DNA of 64,000 bases from Steinernema hermaphroditum (GCA_030435675.1 CM059622.1:7936001-8000000); one strand, 5' to 3'; counted from the stretch's first letter, positions 1 to 11,697 are shown. The notes: generated by a model not told the origin, from the letters alone. Made by a program: numbers and translations.

Positions 1-75
1 CACTGGTCCCGACGCGGGACGCTGGTCCCGACGCGATTTGCGCGGCGAATGCGATTCGCGTACTATAGTTTATCA

Positions 76-774
76 CTAGCCTGGTGCGCTGTGCGACAGG
101 TTAACATCGGTCGAAGTTGTGGAAAAGTGAAAAGCAACTGCGCAACAGGCCCACGCTCGCTTCGCTCGCTCGCTCGTCTGCAACTTGCTCCCCTCCCACT
201 GCGGCACAGGCGAATCGCGTCGGGACCCGTGGCATCGCTTTCGCAATCCACGAACTTCCTCACCAAAAATCGCACCAAAATTTAATTCGTTGATTTCTCG
301 AAAACAAACTCGAAATTCAAAAATCCGCCACAACTACCCTCTGCGGAATTTACTCAGCTTTCGTTTGATACCAAGCTTGCGCAGAACAAACGAAAATCCA
401 GAGAGGAGTAGGGTTTTGAACGGAGGACCTTTTTTTTGTGAAAATCTTTTTTTTCTTTTTTTCTAAATTTTTTCTCGAAAATCTGTTCGATAGAATTTGT
501 GGAGATTTCGACGCTCTACAACATGCACCAAAAACTCACCCTGCAAAATTTTTTCCTGCAAAAAAATCAAAAAAATTTTTTATTGATTTTGCCTAAAAAG
601 GGCCATATCTCCAGGTCCCACAACGATTTTGAAAAAATTTTTTTACTAAAAAAAAATTGCGCCCCTAAGGACTATCCATACAAAATTTCACCCCAAACAC
701 ACCAAACCACCCCACCTAAAGGACCCCACCAAAACTCACAAAAACTTCCCAACACACACATATATAGGGGGGGA
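76..774 (-). mobile_element. Non-autonomous Helitron, tandem copy B
   Basis: Read on the minus strand it begins TCCCCCCCTATATATGTG at 774 and ends in CTAG at 79-76, just after a short stem-loop (CCTGTCGC-ACA-GCG...CAGG). These are the Helitron hallmarks: 5' TC, 3' hairpin plus CTRR, no target duplication. The base after CTAG on the minus strand is T, as expected for A|T insertion. It has no ORF of its own. Its internal AT-rich sequence matches the 5' part of the helicase-bearing relic at 14850-15330, which links it to an autonomous family. Confidence 0.8.
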
Positions 775-1463
775 CTAGCCTGGTGCGCTGTGCGACAGGT
801 TAACATCGGTCGAAGTTGTGGAAAAGTGAAAAGCAACTGCGCAACAGGTCCACGCTCGCTCGCTCGTCCGCAAGTTGCTCCCGTCCCACTGCGGCACAGG
901 CGAATCGCGTCGGGACCCGTGGCATCGCTTTCGCAATCCACGAACTTCCTCACCAAAAATCGCACCAACATTTAATTCGTTGATTTCTCGAAAATAAACT
1001 CGAAATTCAAAAATCCGCCACAACTACCCTCTGCGGAATTTATTCAGCTTTCGTTTGATACCAAGCTTGCGCAGAACAAACGAAAATCCAGAGAGGAGTA
1101 GGGTTTTGAACGGAGGACGTTTTTTTGTGAAAATCTTTTTTTTCTTTTTTTCTAAATTTTTTCTCGAAAATCTGTTCGATAGAATTTGTGGAGATTTCGA
1201 CGCTCTACAACATGCACCAAAAACTCACCCTGCAAAATTTTTTCCTGCAAAAAAATCAAAAAAATTTTTTATTGATTTTGCCTAAAAAGGGCCATATCTC
1301 CAGGTCCCACAACGATTTTGAAAAAATTTTTGTACTAAAATTTAATTGCGCCCCTAAGGATCATGCATACAAAATTTCACCCCAAACACACCAAACCACC
1401 CCACCTAAACGACCCCCCCAAAACTCACAAAAACTTCCCAACACACACATATATAGGGGGGGA
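775..1463 (-). mobile_element. Non-autonomous Helitron, tandem copy A
   Basis: This is a near-identical copy of the neighbouring 76-774 element, starting TC at 1463-1462 and ending CTAG at 778-775 on the minus strand. The CTAG is followed directly by the TC of copy B, so the two copies abut head to tail without host bases between them. The base before its 5' end on the minus strand is A, completing the A|T target. The copies differ by small indels, for example fewer GCTC repeats near 850 than near 150. Confidence 0.8.
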
Positions 1464-2008
1464 TTTTCTGCCGGTTTTGCTAACTTTTGGGGGTAAATCA
1501 TCTTGAAAAACATTTGTTTCGACTTACTTCACTTTCTAGGGTTATTTCTAGTACAGAAAAGGGTCTTCACCATGATTTTGGCGATTTCGAGGGTTAGTTT
1601 CACATGAAACGCTCCATATTCCTTTTCATCCGATGTTATTATAAGTTTAAGAGTTTTGAAATGCCAAACCACCATAGAAATAACCCTAGAAAGTGAAGTA
1701 AGTCGAAACAAATGTTTTTCAAGATGATTTACCCCCAAAAGTTAGCAAAACCGGCAGAAAATGATAAACTATAGTACGCGAATCGCATTCGCCGCGCAAA
1801 TCGCGTCGGGACCAGCGTCCCGCGTCGGGACCAGTAACAAAACACAGATCGCGCCTCTTGTTCTGTTTCTAGGAAACTACTTGGCGAACTTAGAATCGCC
1901 ACTCACCATCGTGTTCAGCAACCTCGAAAACACGGGCACGAATTTTTTCAGATTTTTGAGAAAATTTTTTCACGATGACACTGTCCCTTTTACGCAGGTT
2001 TTCTACAA

Positions 2009-2214
2009 GTGGACCTATCATTTTGCGTCGGTAAATCCGGATCAAATTACTATTCATATTTTTTCTGATAAAAAATATTCGACAAGCAGTGGGCAATTTG
2101 TGTGTGATGCTGTAGTATTGAGTGCTCTTTCTGAAGGTACTGTCGGATTTCTTCCACAGCTTTTGAAAAGACAAAAACAAGAAAAAAATTGGGTGGACCT
2201 ATCATTTTGCGTCG
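2009..2214 (+). repeat. 22-bp direct repeat flanking about 160 bp
   Basis: The same 22-bp word (GTGGACCTATC...GCGTCG) stands at 2009-2030 and 2193-2214. The AT-rich sequence between has no convincing coding potential. It could be a solo-repeat scar or part of an unrecognised element. Confidence 0.6.
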
Positions 2215-2540
2215 CACTGTAGCGCTAGAAGGTGCCTTCACAAACGATCGTGAGCTACCAGCCTAACTTGGCTTGCCAGCCTAAAGTCGGAGCGGTGGAG
2301 CCAAGCGCAGAACGTGTGCCTGAGCTTCAGCCTGCTTTTATGTTGGGCAAAAAATGAAGACATGCACTATGAGTTGAGCCTAAGCTGCATAGCCGTGTTC
2401 TGTCTCAGCGCCCACCGGCTACTCTGCTTCCGCACCCCGTTAGAGTCACTCGTCATCATTTCGGGCGAACTCGGGACATTCCCCTCCGACGAAGAAGTCG
2501 AACGACGCAGACGGAAATTTATTATTCATGAGCGGGGGAG

Positions 2541-5500
2541 TTAGGGGACGAACTGGCTGAAGTGGTTGAACTGGCTCGCGTGGCGCACTATGTCGTACTT
2601 CGCCGAGGAGCTCAGGGTCCCCTTAGAAACGACGGGCTTCCGACGGGCGCAGCAGAGCTGGAAGGGGTATCGGACGACACTGTAAGCTAGCTCTCCGAGA
2701 AGCGTGAAGATTTCCATGATCGTAATGACGCTCACTCCCATCCAGAGGCCGAGTTGACCACCAAAATCGGAGAGGAGGTTCGGCAGCTGGAAGGGACCCG
2801 TTAGGGCAGCTCGAGGCGGGGCGGCTCACCCCGTAGGCTTCGCTCTCGAGAAGCGACTCGTAGTTGAGCTGCTCGAAGTAGACCTCGATGTAGGCGCCCT
2901 GCTCGCGGAAGAAGTTGAAGCACTGCACCTTGGAGAGGGCCTTGTTGCAGCTCTCGATGGAGGCGGGCGACGCGGGCCACCGCGAGGCCGAGTAGGACAC
3001 GCTGTAGGCGTCTTGCCTGAAGCGGATTCTGGAATGCTCCTAGGGAGCGGACTCACTGGCAAGGCTGACGACAGCGGCATCCGATCTGGTCAATGTTCCT
3101 CCCGGCGAAGGCGTTCTGCGTCCGGAGACACTCTCCTACAAAGGAGTCTTCTGAGCACGCCTGCCCCCTCGACTTACTCAGAGTCGCATTGTCCACGGGG
3201 CAGTTCTTGTGGTCCCTGAACATAGGGAAGCGCGGGTCTCCGCAGCCGCACTTCCTCACGAGGTACTTCTGCGTGCAGCTCCGCTGGCAGGCCTGAAGGG
3301 ACAGGGCTCAGGGTCAGTGGGAGGGGGGCCGACCTCGGTGGAGTAGTTCTTGCTCTTGTAGATGAAGTCTTCGTCCTTCCCGCGATCGTTACAGTCGCCG
3401 TAGGGCTTCGGAAGACGCGACATACGCTTCATACGGATGCCGAAGGAGCTGACGAAGCCCGTGGGCGCGTTGTAGCCGTGGGTATCGGCGAAGGGCTGCT
3501 CGTCAGGGCTGTGCACGGTGAGCCGGACGCCGGCGGACTCCGTGGTCGGCAAGTAGTCGCTGATGTTGACGAAGACCTGGAAGCGGAGGCCATAGTTGGC
3601 GCCGGCGCGCTCGCTCGTCATCCCCGACTTGTTCGAGTTGAACGTGAAGCAGTTGCCGTATATGGGGTCGTGATACGTGTCAAAGTCGCTGCAAGGGACG
3701 GATTACGGTAGGCGGGAAGACCCACTTCTCGATGGAGCAGGACTGTCCGTTGAAGGAGCACTTGGTGATGAACTCGGCCTTCGTGTAGGAGATCGACTCT
3801 TTGTCCGTGTCGTTGAGGCTCTGCACGGCGAAAACCATGTTCTCCTTGGCCACCGCCTTCAGCGCCACAGAGTCGTTGACGCCCTTCATGCCCAGCGCCT
3901 TCTCCTTCTCCTCCACCTCCTTCACGGTGATCTTCGGGGGTGGCGGCGTCGTCGCGATCTCCCAGAACTTGGGGATACGGTCCTCGAGGCGCATCTCCTT
4001 GTCCTCCGCCTCCACGATCGACGTTTCGTTCACCGCGATGGACACATTCGGGGAATTCCCCTCGAGGAGCAGCTCCACGGGCTTCGGGTCGTCGATCCGC
4101 ACGCACATCCTGAAAGGTGCCGTTTTCGGGAGGGGTCTCGGAACCACCTGATGACGGCGACGCAAACGCAGGGGAGCTTCCCGCCTTCATCGGAGAAGAC
4201 GCAGTTGCCCATGGGGGAGCAGCTAGTGCACTTGTGCTCCATCCACTGCTCCGGTTTGTAGCAGGGCCAGAGAATGCCGTTCTTCTGGTCGAAGAAGCAG
4301 AGACACGTGTCCGCCCCCTCCATTTTCGTCGGTTCCTGGAAGCAAAGCGTCGCCGGGGGGATACGGTACTCACCTGGATCGCGGGGCAGTCTTTGTGAAT
4401 GTTGCCTTTTTGCTGGCTGCAGTCACACTTCGCGTACACCGCCAGAAGCCCGTCGAAGTGCGTCTGGATCTTTTCGTAGACCCTCCGGGCCTCCCTCCGC
4501 ACCCGGATCGCTCTCGTTGGCGCCTCCTCGACTCCCTCCTCCACGGCGAAGCACTTCCAGTGTCTCCGGTCGCAAAGGCACTTCTGCATCGCCTCGAGGG
4601 CCCAACTCCGCTCGCATTCCGACCACCAGTTGCACTCCGCGCAATTCTGCTCTATCCATTCCTCCAGTGGAGCGCAGTACGCTGGCGCGTTCTTCGGCCC
4701 TACGCACTGGCACATCTTCGAGGCACCCTCCGAGGCACTACAGTACCCCTCGACGGCGTCGCAGTCGCAAAGTGAATGAGTCAGCTGCAGCGGCCACTTC
4801 AGATGCATCTGGAACCTCCTCGCCAGCATCAGAAAGATCTGCTTGAGGAGCCCACCTTCTTGAACTCGGACATCAGGCAGTGCTCCGTGCTACAGACGCA
4901 GGGGAAGGACGTCGTCGTCGGGTCTTCGGAGCCCAATCCCGGCGGCTCACAGAGGCCGTTCTCTTCATAGCACTTCGGGCAAAAGCGCTCCTTCCACTCC
5001 TTCTTGGGGCGGCAGTCCCACGAGAGGTCAAGGAGCCGACTCTGGCGACAGAGGCACACCTCGGCGCCGCCTTCTGTCGTCTGAAAGGCCCCCGAGGAGT
5101 CGAGGACGCAGGCGCTCTCCACGAGACGCCACTTCTTGGCGACGCTCCGCCGCCTCCGCTCCGAGGGCTGCGCACCCTTCTCCAGCACCTCCAAGTAGTT
5201 GTCGAACTTGCTCAGCTGGAGGGAGACGTCTTCGGGGACAGGGGGCGACGCCTACCGTATCGCCGAGGGGGCCCATCATCCTGGCCAGGCTGTTTTTGTA
5301 GGGGTTGATGTTGCAGACGGAGACGGCGGGGAAGCTGATGCGCTCGAATTTGAGCTCCACGCTGACGATGATGTCGTTGCGAAGGAAGCGCACCACGATC
5401 ATGTAGGCCTGCATGGAGAAGGCGCAGAGGCAGCCGAAGAAGAGGATCAGCCAGAGACATCTTCGGAAGCCCTTCGTGCTGAACGCCCGCGGAATGCCGT

Positions 5501-6547
5501 GTGCGCTGCAAGACCACCGTTAGCCTCAGGATCGTCGAGTGGTCATCACGGGTCGTAAAAGGTAATTTAAAAGACGCCACTTTAGGGCTGCAGACGTTCG
5601 CTGAAACGCAATTTCGGGGAGTGTAATTGGATTAAAAAACGGTCGTCTGGGGCTGCGCCCAACAGCCGTTAATTGCCGAAAGAGAGGCGTTCTGAAGCAC
5701 TGCGCCTCCGAGATCTAGAGAGGGCCGATAGCCTCGATCTGGGAGTGGTACTGGTACTAGGCCGTGACCACTAGAGGTGTCCGTGAGGTTCGCCCTTGGC
5801 GCCGAACGCCAAAAAGATCTTCAAAACATTCTTATCGTCAGGTCTGCACAGGACAGAATTCCGCGTCGGTCCCACTTGGAGATCGATCTCCGTTTTTAGA
5901 GGTCGCCTCACTCCGCTCACCGTCCCCCGAATCCGCCTGAAAGACGAAAATCGGAGGATCCGAGGGCTTTTGTTGCGCATGCACATCAGCTCTGAATTAT
6001 TGAACGCCATTTACGTGATTGTCCCCGATCGCCGCCGACCCAGCATGCGCATATTAAATCGGAGTCATCAATGACCAGGTGTGGAGGGTGCATATCTGTG
6101 TGCAGGGTACGGTAGGAGCAGGTTCCAAGATCGGTAGGAGCAGGTTCCAAGATCAACACCAAAAGTCGTTCATTGAATTTCTGATCAGGCGGTGCAGTCC
6201 GCTTCCGCATGGGTTCTCTGTGGAAAAAAGCCGTCCACTTCCCCCATCCGGGAGTTCCTTCTGAATCCATTAACCTTGCGGCTTTGGCCTTCCTTGCGGA
6301 GTTCCCAGGAACATTCCCTCATGTAGCAAAAGACGCTCAGTGGCTACCGTAGTTGTCCTCGCCAAAACATTCGAACAGAGTGCAGATTAATTCGTGGTCG
6401 CCGGCCCTTCCGGTGCCAATTAGGGACCTACCTCGTGTTTTGCGCGAAGTCGGTGACGTTGTAGGCGAGGCGCTGGCAGAGGCTCATCATCCTGGCGTCG
6501 GCGTGGCTGAGTCTCCGCGGCGGCGTCGGGGGAATGCGGTGTGGCAT
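2541..6547 (-). CDS. Degenerin (DEG/ENaC amiloride-sensitive sodium channel subunit)
   Basis: Subunit of a trimeric plasma-membrane cation channel, as in nematode touch and motor neurons. Eleven exons: 6432-6547, 5256-5505, 4856-5215, 4374-4808, 4148-4335, 3726-4109, 3334-3688, 3178-3292, 3057-3135, 2830-3016, 2541-2786, about 904 residues. The N-terminus reads FAQNTSAHGIPRAF followed by TM1 (LWLILFFGCLCAFSM); HG is the ENaC gating motif. Next come Cys-rich extracellular repeats (exons 3-5), then DYLPTTESAGVRLTVHSP, GYNAPTGFVSSFG, GDPRFPMF and the pore region SESEAYG-like [27 protein letters not shown] leading into TM2. All of these match the MEC-4/UNC-8 class. Every junction keeps frame. The start at 6547 is the first in-frame ATG found; an ATG at 6490 is an alternative. 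AATAAA lies at 2523-2518, just after the stop. The paralog cannot be named. Confidence 0.9.
5516..6431 (-). other. Large first intron of the degenerin gene
   Basis: About 0.9 kb between exon 1 (from 6432) and exon 2 (up to 5505), against about 40 bp for the other introns. It holds a 22-bp tandem duplication at 6110-6153 (unit CGGTAGGAGCAGGTTCC...) and two TACCGTA/TACGGTA motifs (6108, 6346). No ORF inside is convincing. Regulatory content is possible but not shown. Confidence 0.6.
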
Positions 6548-7159
6548 CTCGCCGACCAGATCCGGTCGTAAACCCGGACGTCTCGATAAGCTCGGCCCGG
6601 CTCCTCCCCTCCGTTCCTCCCTCGCCGCCGCTCCTCCCTACCTGTCACGCCTGCGCACTATTTCGCATTCATTGCAAATTAGGCCGTCTCCGAAGGGCTC
6701 TCCGAAGAGTTGTCCTCAAGACAGATTGACCTTAGGGCGCAGAACCGACCCTAGACGCTTCTCCCTTCGTGGCGACGTTATTGGGCCTCCGATTGACCAA
6801 GGTGGGAGACGAACTTCGGTCTCTGGGCTCAAGGAGGCTTACCTTGAGCGCTTTTCCGTCTTCTTTCGGCATAAACCACCGGAAGACATAAAAAGTGACA
6901 AAGCATGCGACGGAAACCAGGCGGCACGATTGCCGTTCAGCCTCATTTCAGCTCAAATGTGATTTACGACCGCTGTCTCCATTGCACACTCCAGCAGAAA
7001 GCCGTCACAACTTCTTTACCGCCCTCATTCAGTTTCAAATGGAAACACTCTTCAGAAGCAGACAATCACTGCAGTAAACAACGTATTACTATTTATTTAC
7101 GTACAAAACCTTAACACGAGCTTAAATATGAAACACTGGCTAGCGACGAAAAGAGGACC
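6548..7159. other. Intergenic region between degenerin and PSMD13
   Basis: Holds the presumed promoter of the degenerin and the 3' end of PSMD13. An AATAAA on the minus strand at 7097-7092, 63 bases after the PSMD13 stop, is a likely polyadenylation signal. Nothing else is recognised. Confidence 0.5.
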
Positions 7160-8502
7160 TTACGCTATCTTGTTCACCAGAATTTCCTTTGCGTTGTCGT
7201 GGACGATCTTGCTCATATCACTAACAGTTTCTTGCCAGTTTTCAATTCTTTTGCGCATACCTTTGATCTGAAAAGAAGACAGATATTGCACAAAAATGTC
7301 GCACAATGGGACTCACCTGTTCATTGTCAAGCACACGAGGCTGGACCCAGTCAACGTTGAACTCTTCCTTCACTTGGTTGATGGATCCCCGAATCAATCC
7401 CTTGCTTAGGCATTTTATGACATACATTTCGACGTAATTCTTAGGAATATCCACCGCGTTCACGATTTGAACAAACGGAATAACACGTTCCTTGGGTGGA
7501 CGGCATGCAGCGATTTCCATGAGGGCCATCATGCGAAACTTCTCATTGAGAGAGTTTTCGTGGTTTTTAAAAGTTTCGTCGTTTAACAGCTCAGCTTTCA
7601 GGTTCTTGTAGTCCGTTGCGTTTCCCGCATTAAATGTGCTAATCACGTTAGCCAAGAAGGTCGGTGCAAATTTCATTACAGGATGCGCAAGCTGAAAGAA
7701 TGTCGCGTAAATCATAAACCAGTGAAATCGTCAAGCAGTACCAATTCCCCGAAGTTAAAAATATTGTCGGCAAGAAGTACGGCGGTAACCAAAGTGGTCG
7801 CCCGCGACACCTGCTCCCCGTTGGGCAGAGTCTCAATGTCTATACATCCCAAATAACGAAGCGCTTCGCGGTAGTAGGACTCATAATCTCCGACGCATCT
7901 AGCATACTCCGCGGACACCTTGTAGAATGGACCATGAGCCGGGGTTACACCAGTCAAGCCATCGAGCTCTTTTTGAGTTGCTTCCAATACGAGCTAAAAT
8001 CGTCTATAGTCATGGTGAATCATAGGTAATAAACATACGCGAACCGCCTTGGGGTGTGCCAACTCATCTGTCACTTTTCGCTCGGTCATCATCAGCTCGA
8101 CTTGTCCAGTATGCAGACGAACCAAGGCTACGTTCGACTTGGAGCATACTTTATCTCGACTCTTCAGGAAGTCAGTCGCTGCCGCCCGATCTAAATAATG
8201 TACATAACAACGTAAAGGATGATCACCTAACTGGATGTTCGAATCATGTCATGAGCAACGGCAACACAAATCTTGGCCAGAATCACGCGGTCAATGCTAT
8301 TCTCAAAGGACGAAATAAATTCATCGTACATGTCCTTGAAATTCGTAGAGTTGTTCTCAATGAAGTGAAGGACTTTCTCACTGAGTTGCTGCCAGAGCTT
8401 CTTCGTGTACAAAGTCTCCATCTCCACCCACTCATCTCTAAGCTTATCGCTACGAGCGTTGTTCAATTGTTTCTTGAGGTAAGAAAAGGTCCTGCCTGAC
8501 AT
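7160..8502 (-). CDS. rpn-9: 26S proteasome non-ATPase regulatory subunit 13 (Rpn9)
   Basis: Lid subunit of the 26S proteasome 19S particle, cytosol and nucleus. Exons: 8232-8502, 8039-8190, 7742-7993, 7317-7691, 7160-7267, with introns of 41-51 bp. The order of conserved blocks follows human PSMD13: LYTKKLWQQLSEKVLHFIEN at the N-terminus, YYREALRYLGCIDIETLP, then the C-terminal PCI (winged-helix) part with LMEIAACRPP, NYVEMYVIKCLSKGLIRGSI and VDWVQPRVLDNEQIKGMRKR. The first intron uses a GTTAGG donor, which restores ...RTSNRAAATDFLKSR. Length about 385 residues, normal for the family. The start ATG at 8502 precedes MSGRTFSYLKK. The gene looks intact and single copy. Confidence 0.92.
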
Positions 8503-8730
8503 GGTCACTTTATCTGCAAAAATGTAACGCGTTAGAAACAAGTCACGAGAGGTGCAAGCACACACTCCCACCGCAACAAACCGCGCCAAAGAATCCCGAA
8601 AACTCAAATGGAGGGGACGTGGACGAACCTGGTTCTGGTCCTCCTTTCCCGAGACATGAGAACTGTCTTTGAGGCAAATCGCTGCATGACGCAACTTCAT
8701 TCAAGTCTTGCCTACCAGAGCCGTGCAGTC

Positions 8731-8795
8731 TCGTCTCGGTCCCGGAAATCTCGGCGTTTTTTTGGTCTCGGTCTCAGCCTCGGTCTCGGAAAAGG
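8731..8795 (+). repeat. CT-rich simple repeat (TCGGTCTC-like)
   Basis: A short run of TCTCGGTC/CTCGG units about 230-290 bp upstream of the PSMD13 start. No coding or element structure was seen. It may lie in the promoter region of PSMD13. Confidence 0.45.
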
Positions 8796-9102
8796 GTGCG
8801 TCAATGTTTGTTGAACAATATAGTTCGTAAACGCTCGTCGACTTAATACAAACAGGGTGTTCGCTGCAATGCCGAGATAGTACAGTAAATGTCATACGCT
8901 GAACCACTTACAAGGGAACATCCCCAAGTGATAGTTGCAGATTGAAATGAAATGTGGTGTAACGGATAGAGGAGATCTTAGGAAGACGAGCGCACACAAA
9001 ACGCGCTGCCCATATGCAGACTGGCTACCATAAAGAGGCCCCCGAAATATGAAAAATAACGGCAGTCGCGACTAGTACGATGAAATTTCTGTTCTGCGAC
9101 GT

Positions 9103-9165
9103 ATCTGCGTGGTCAAGGGGTAGTGCTCTGAGCCACCAGTCAACGGTGTCGGGTTCGACCCCCTT
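9103..9165 (+). other. tRNA-like sequence with A and B boxes
   Basis: An A-box-like TGGTCAAGGGGTAG (9110-9123) and a B-box GGGTTCGACCC (9151-9161) are spaced about as in a tRNA gene. The flanks do not make a good acceptor stem, and the unit recurs in inverted order within the same element. I read it as a tRNA-derived SINE or TIR part, not a functional tRNA. Confidence 0.6.
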
Positions 9166-9479
9166 TGTTTTGTCGGGTTGTTTTTTTTCTACCTTTTTTC
9201 TTTTCACCAGATCTATATATTTCCACATATCCTGGTGTTTATCAACGCTTTAGTTTGCAATCCTTTGCAGGAATCGGCACTGCTAACCCAAATTTCATAT
9301 TTGTGGTGAAGCTGTTTTTCATTCTTTCGCGTCTTTCCTTCTCTGTTTATCCTTATAGATATCATAGCGGCAGAACCTATTCTGTTCCGACCAATATACG
9401 CACTTGTCCGCGTGAATACCTTTCTAAAATTGCGTAGAAATGAATATAGCCAGCGCTGTTGGCACAGCACCAACTGTTT

Positions 9480-9540
9480 GTATGGTCGAGCTGGATAGTG
9501 TCTTGGTTGCCGTTCTGGGGGATCCGGGTTCGACACTCAT
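9480..9540 (+). other. tRNA-like sequence, second type
   Basis: TGGTCGAGCTGGATAG (A-box-like) at 9483-9498 and CGGGTTCGACAC (B-box-like) near 9525. It differs from the other tRNA-like units in this element and has a related copy, reversed, near 10632-10690. No acceptor stem is visible. Confidence 0.5.
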
Positions 9541-9783
9541 CCCAGCCAAAATTTTTTGGTTCATTCCATTTCACGTCCTGAGATGATTAGCAAAACAGAT
9601 AGGAACGCGAAAGAATGAAAAACAGCTTCACCACAAAGACTTGAGTTGCCAGTTTCGATTTCTCCAAAGGGCTTTTTAAGCTATATTTGAAGCAAGGCAA
9701 GAACCAGTGATGGTGAACACCAGGAAACATAATAATGTACAGTTTCGTTGAAAAGAAAGCAAATCGAAAAATAGAAGATTCTC

Positions 9784-9848
9784 TGTGGGGGTCGAACCCG
9801 ACACCGTTGACTGGTGGCTCAGAGTACTACCGCTGGACCACGCAGATA
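9784..9848 (-). other. tRNA-like sequence, inverted partner of 9103-9165
   Basis: On the minus strand it has GTGGTCCAGCGGTAG followed by GGGTTCGACCCCC. It mirrors the unit at 9103-9165 in the other arm of the same foldback element. Confidence 0.6.
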
Positions 9849-10140
9849 CGTCAAAATGATGAAATTTCATCGTACTAGTCACGACTGCCGTTATTTTTCA
9901 TATTTCGGGGGCCTGCTTACGGTAGCCAGTCTGCATATGGTCAGCGCGTTTTGTGTGCGCTCGTCTTCCTAAGATCTCCTCTATCCGTTGCACCACATTT
10001 CATTTCAATCTGCAACTATCACTTGGGGATGTTCCCTTGTAAGTGTACTAAGTCGTTCAACAAACCGGGCAACACCTCGGAAAAGTGCCGAGACTCTCGG
10101 CGAGACTTTGATGTTCGATCCCACATGGATTACTGGATTC

Positions 10141-11240
10141 ACAAGGGAACCTCCCCAAGTGATAGTTGCAAATCGAAATAACGGATAGAGGAGATCTTAG
10201 GAAATCGAGCGCACACAAAACACGCGGTCCATATGCAGACTGGCTACCATAAACAGCCCCCCGAAATACGGAAAATAACGGCAGTCGCGACTAGTACGTT
10301 TAAATTTCCAACGCGCAATGTGTCTGTATGTCGAGTGGCAGTGCTCTGAGACGCAAGTCTACGGTCTCGGGTTCGACCCCCACAGAGAATCTTCTATTTT
10401 TCGATTTGCTTTCTTTTCACCGAAACTGTACATTATTATGTTTGCTGGTGTTTACCATCACTGGTTCTTGCTTTGCATCAAATATAGCTTAAAAAATCAT
10501 TTGGACAAATCGGAACTGGCAACTCAAATTTCACCTTTGTAGTGAAGCTGTTTTTCATTCTTTCGCGTTCCTCTCTGTTTTGCTAATCATCTCAGGACGT
10601 GAAATGGAATGAACCAAGAAATGTTGGTTGGGATGGGTGTCGAACCCCGAGAACGGCAACCAAGACACTAGCTCAACTATACAAACAGTTAGAACTGTGC
10701 TCACAGCGCTGACTATAATCATTTGTACACAACTTTCATAAGGTATTTACGAGGAGAAGTGTGTGTATTGGCCGGAACAGAATAGGTTCTGCCGCTATGA
10801 TATCCATAAGGATAAACAGAGAAGGAGGGATGCGAAAGAACGAAAAAGAGCTTCACCACAAAGATGAAATTCGGGTTAGCAGTTCCGATTCCTGCAAAAG
10901 GGTTCCAAATTAAAGGCCAGCGTTGATATGCACCAGGATATGTGGAAATATGTGGTGAAAAGAAAAAAAGGTAGAAAAAAAGAAAGACAATAGGTATCGA
11001 ACCCGACAGCGTAGACTGGCGGCTCAGAGTTCTACCCCTCGAACACACAGAAACCTGACATAAAAGAAATTTAAACGTACTAGTCGCGATTGCCGTTATT
11101 TTCCGCATTTCGGGGGTCTGTTTATGATATCCAGTCCGCATATGGGCCGCGCGTTTTGTGTGCGCTCGCCTTCCTAAGATCTCCTCTATCCGTTACACCA
11201 CATTTCATTTCAATCTGCAACTATCACTTGGGGATGTTCC
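10141..11240. mobile_element. Foldback element T2 with tRNA-like boxes
   Basis: Begins ACAAGGGAACCTCCCCAAGT and ends with the reverse complement near 11240. It shares arms and block order with element T1 (8905-10045). tRNA-like units lie at 10320-10384 (+, GGGTTCGACCC at 10369), near 10632-10690 (-) and 10990-11050 (-). No ORF of note. The two elements are separated by only about 95 bp. Confidence 0.75.
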
Positions 11241-11248
11241 TTAGTCAG

Positions 11249-11697
11249 TTAAAGGGACAGTGTCAGCGTGAAAAAATTTTCTCAAATATTTCTGAGAGTT
11301 CCACAACCCGTACACATTCCACAGCCATTTCCTGTAGCATATGCGACCCGAACACTCTACCACTAAGTGCGCGTTTGGCGAAGTGGTAGTGCGTTGTTCT
11401 TGAAGACTGTGTATCAGGACACTTCGCCAAACGCGCACTCGGTGGTAGAGTGTTCGGGTCGCATATGCTACAGGAAATGGCTACAGTAGACAAATCGAAA
11501 TTATCCGGGACCTCTTGCTAAGGCCAAGCAAAATCCAGGAAATGCCAGCTTCCGGTAGAAGGATTGTAGCTCGAAAACCTACTGGCCTGCAGCGAAACGG
11601 ATTTCCCCATCGTGTTCGCCGTCAAAAACTGGGTAGGGGTTGTGGAACTCTCAGAAAGATTTGAGAAAATTTTTTCACGCTGACACTGTCCCTTTAA
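11249..11697. mobile_element. MITE with TTAAAGGGACAGTGTC termini
   Basis: Left end TTAAAGGGACAGTGTCAGCG and right end its reverse complement, GACACTGTCCCTTTAA, at 11697. The inside holds a second nested inverted repeat (about 11305-11365 against 11440-11487) around GCGCGTTTGGCGAAGTGG. The ends resemble those of the larger elements at 1-1994 and 50536-51450. TTAA at both borders suggests a TTAA-type target. No transposase. Confidence 0.7.

Larger units (their letters stand above)
1..1994. mobile_element. Palindromic DNA element (copy 1, left end outside window), split by two Helitrons
   Basis: Bases 1-75 and 1764-1833 are inverted repeats of each other (GC-rich, with CCCGACGCG and GCGAATGCGATTCGCG cores). 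The right part then runs through AT-rich sequence to GACACTGTCCCTTTT near 1990. A second copy lies at 50536-51450 without the Helitrons. The inner part (1465-1763) is itself palindromic. No transposase is encoded, so this is a non-autonomous foldback or MITE-type element. The left outer arm is missing because the window starts inside it. Confidence 0.75.
8905..10045. mobile_element. Foldback element T1 with tRNA-like boxes in its arms
   Basis: Starts CACTTACAAGGGAACATCCC and ends with its reverse complement (GATGTTCCCTTGTAAGTG). The inverted arms extend for several hundred bases and include GATAGAGGAGATCTTAGG and GCGCACACAAAACGCGC blocks. tRNA-like sequences lie at 9103-9165 (+), 9480-9540 (+) and 9784-9848 (-). 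No protein-coding gene was seen. A sister element follows at 10141-11240 and a larger relative lies at 35554-37850. Confidence 0.75.

Noticed and set aside
3618..4829. A 403-residue minus-strand ORF
   Set aside because: Only its first part is degenerin exon 4; the rest is intron plus wrong-frame reading. The spliced model explains it.
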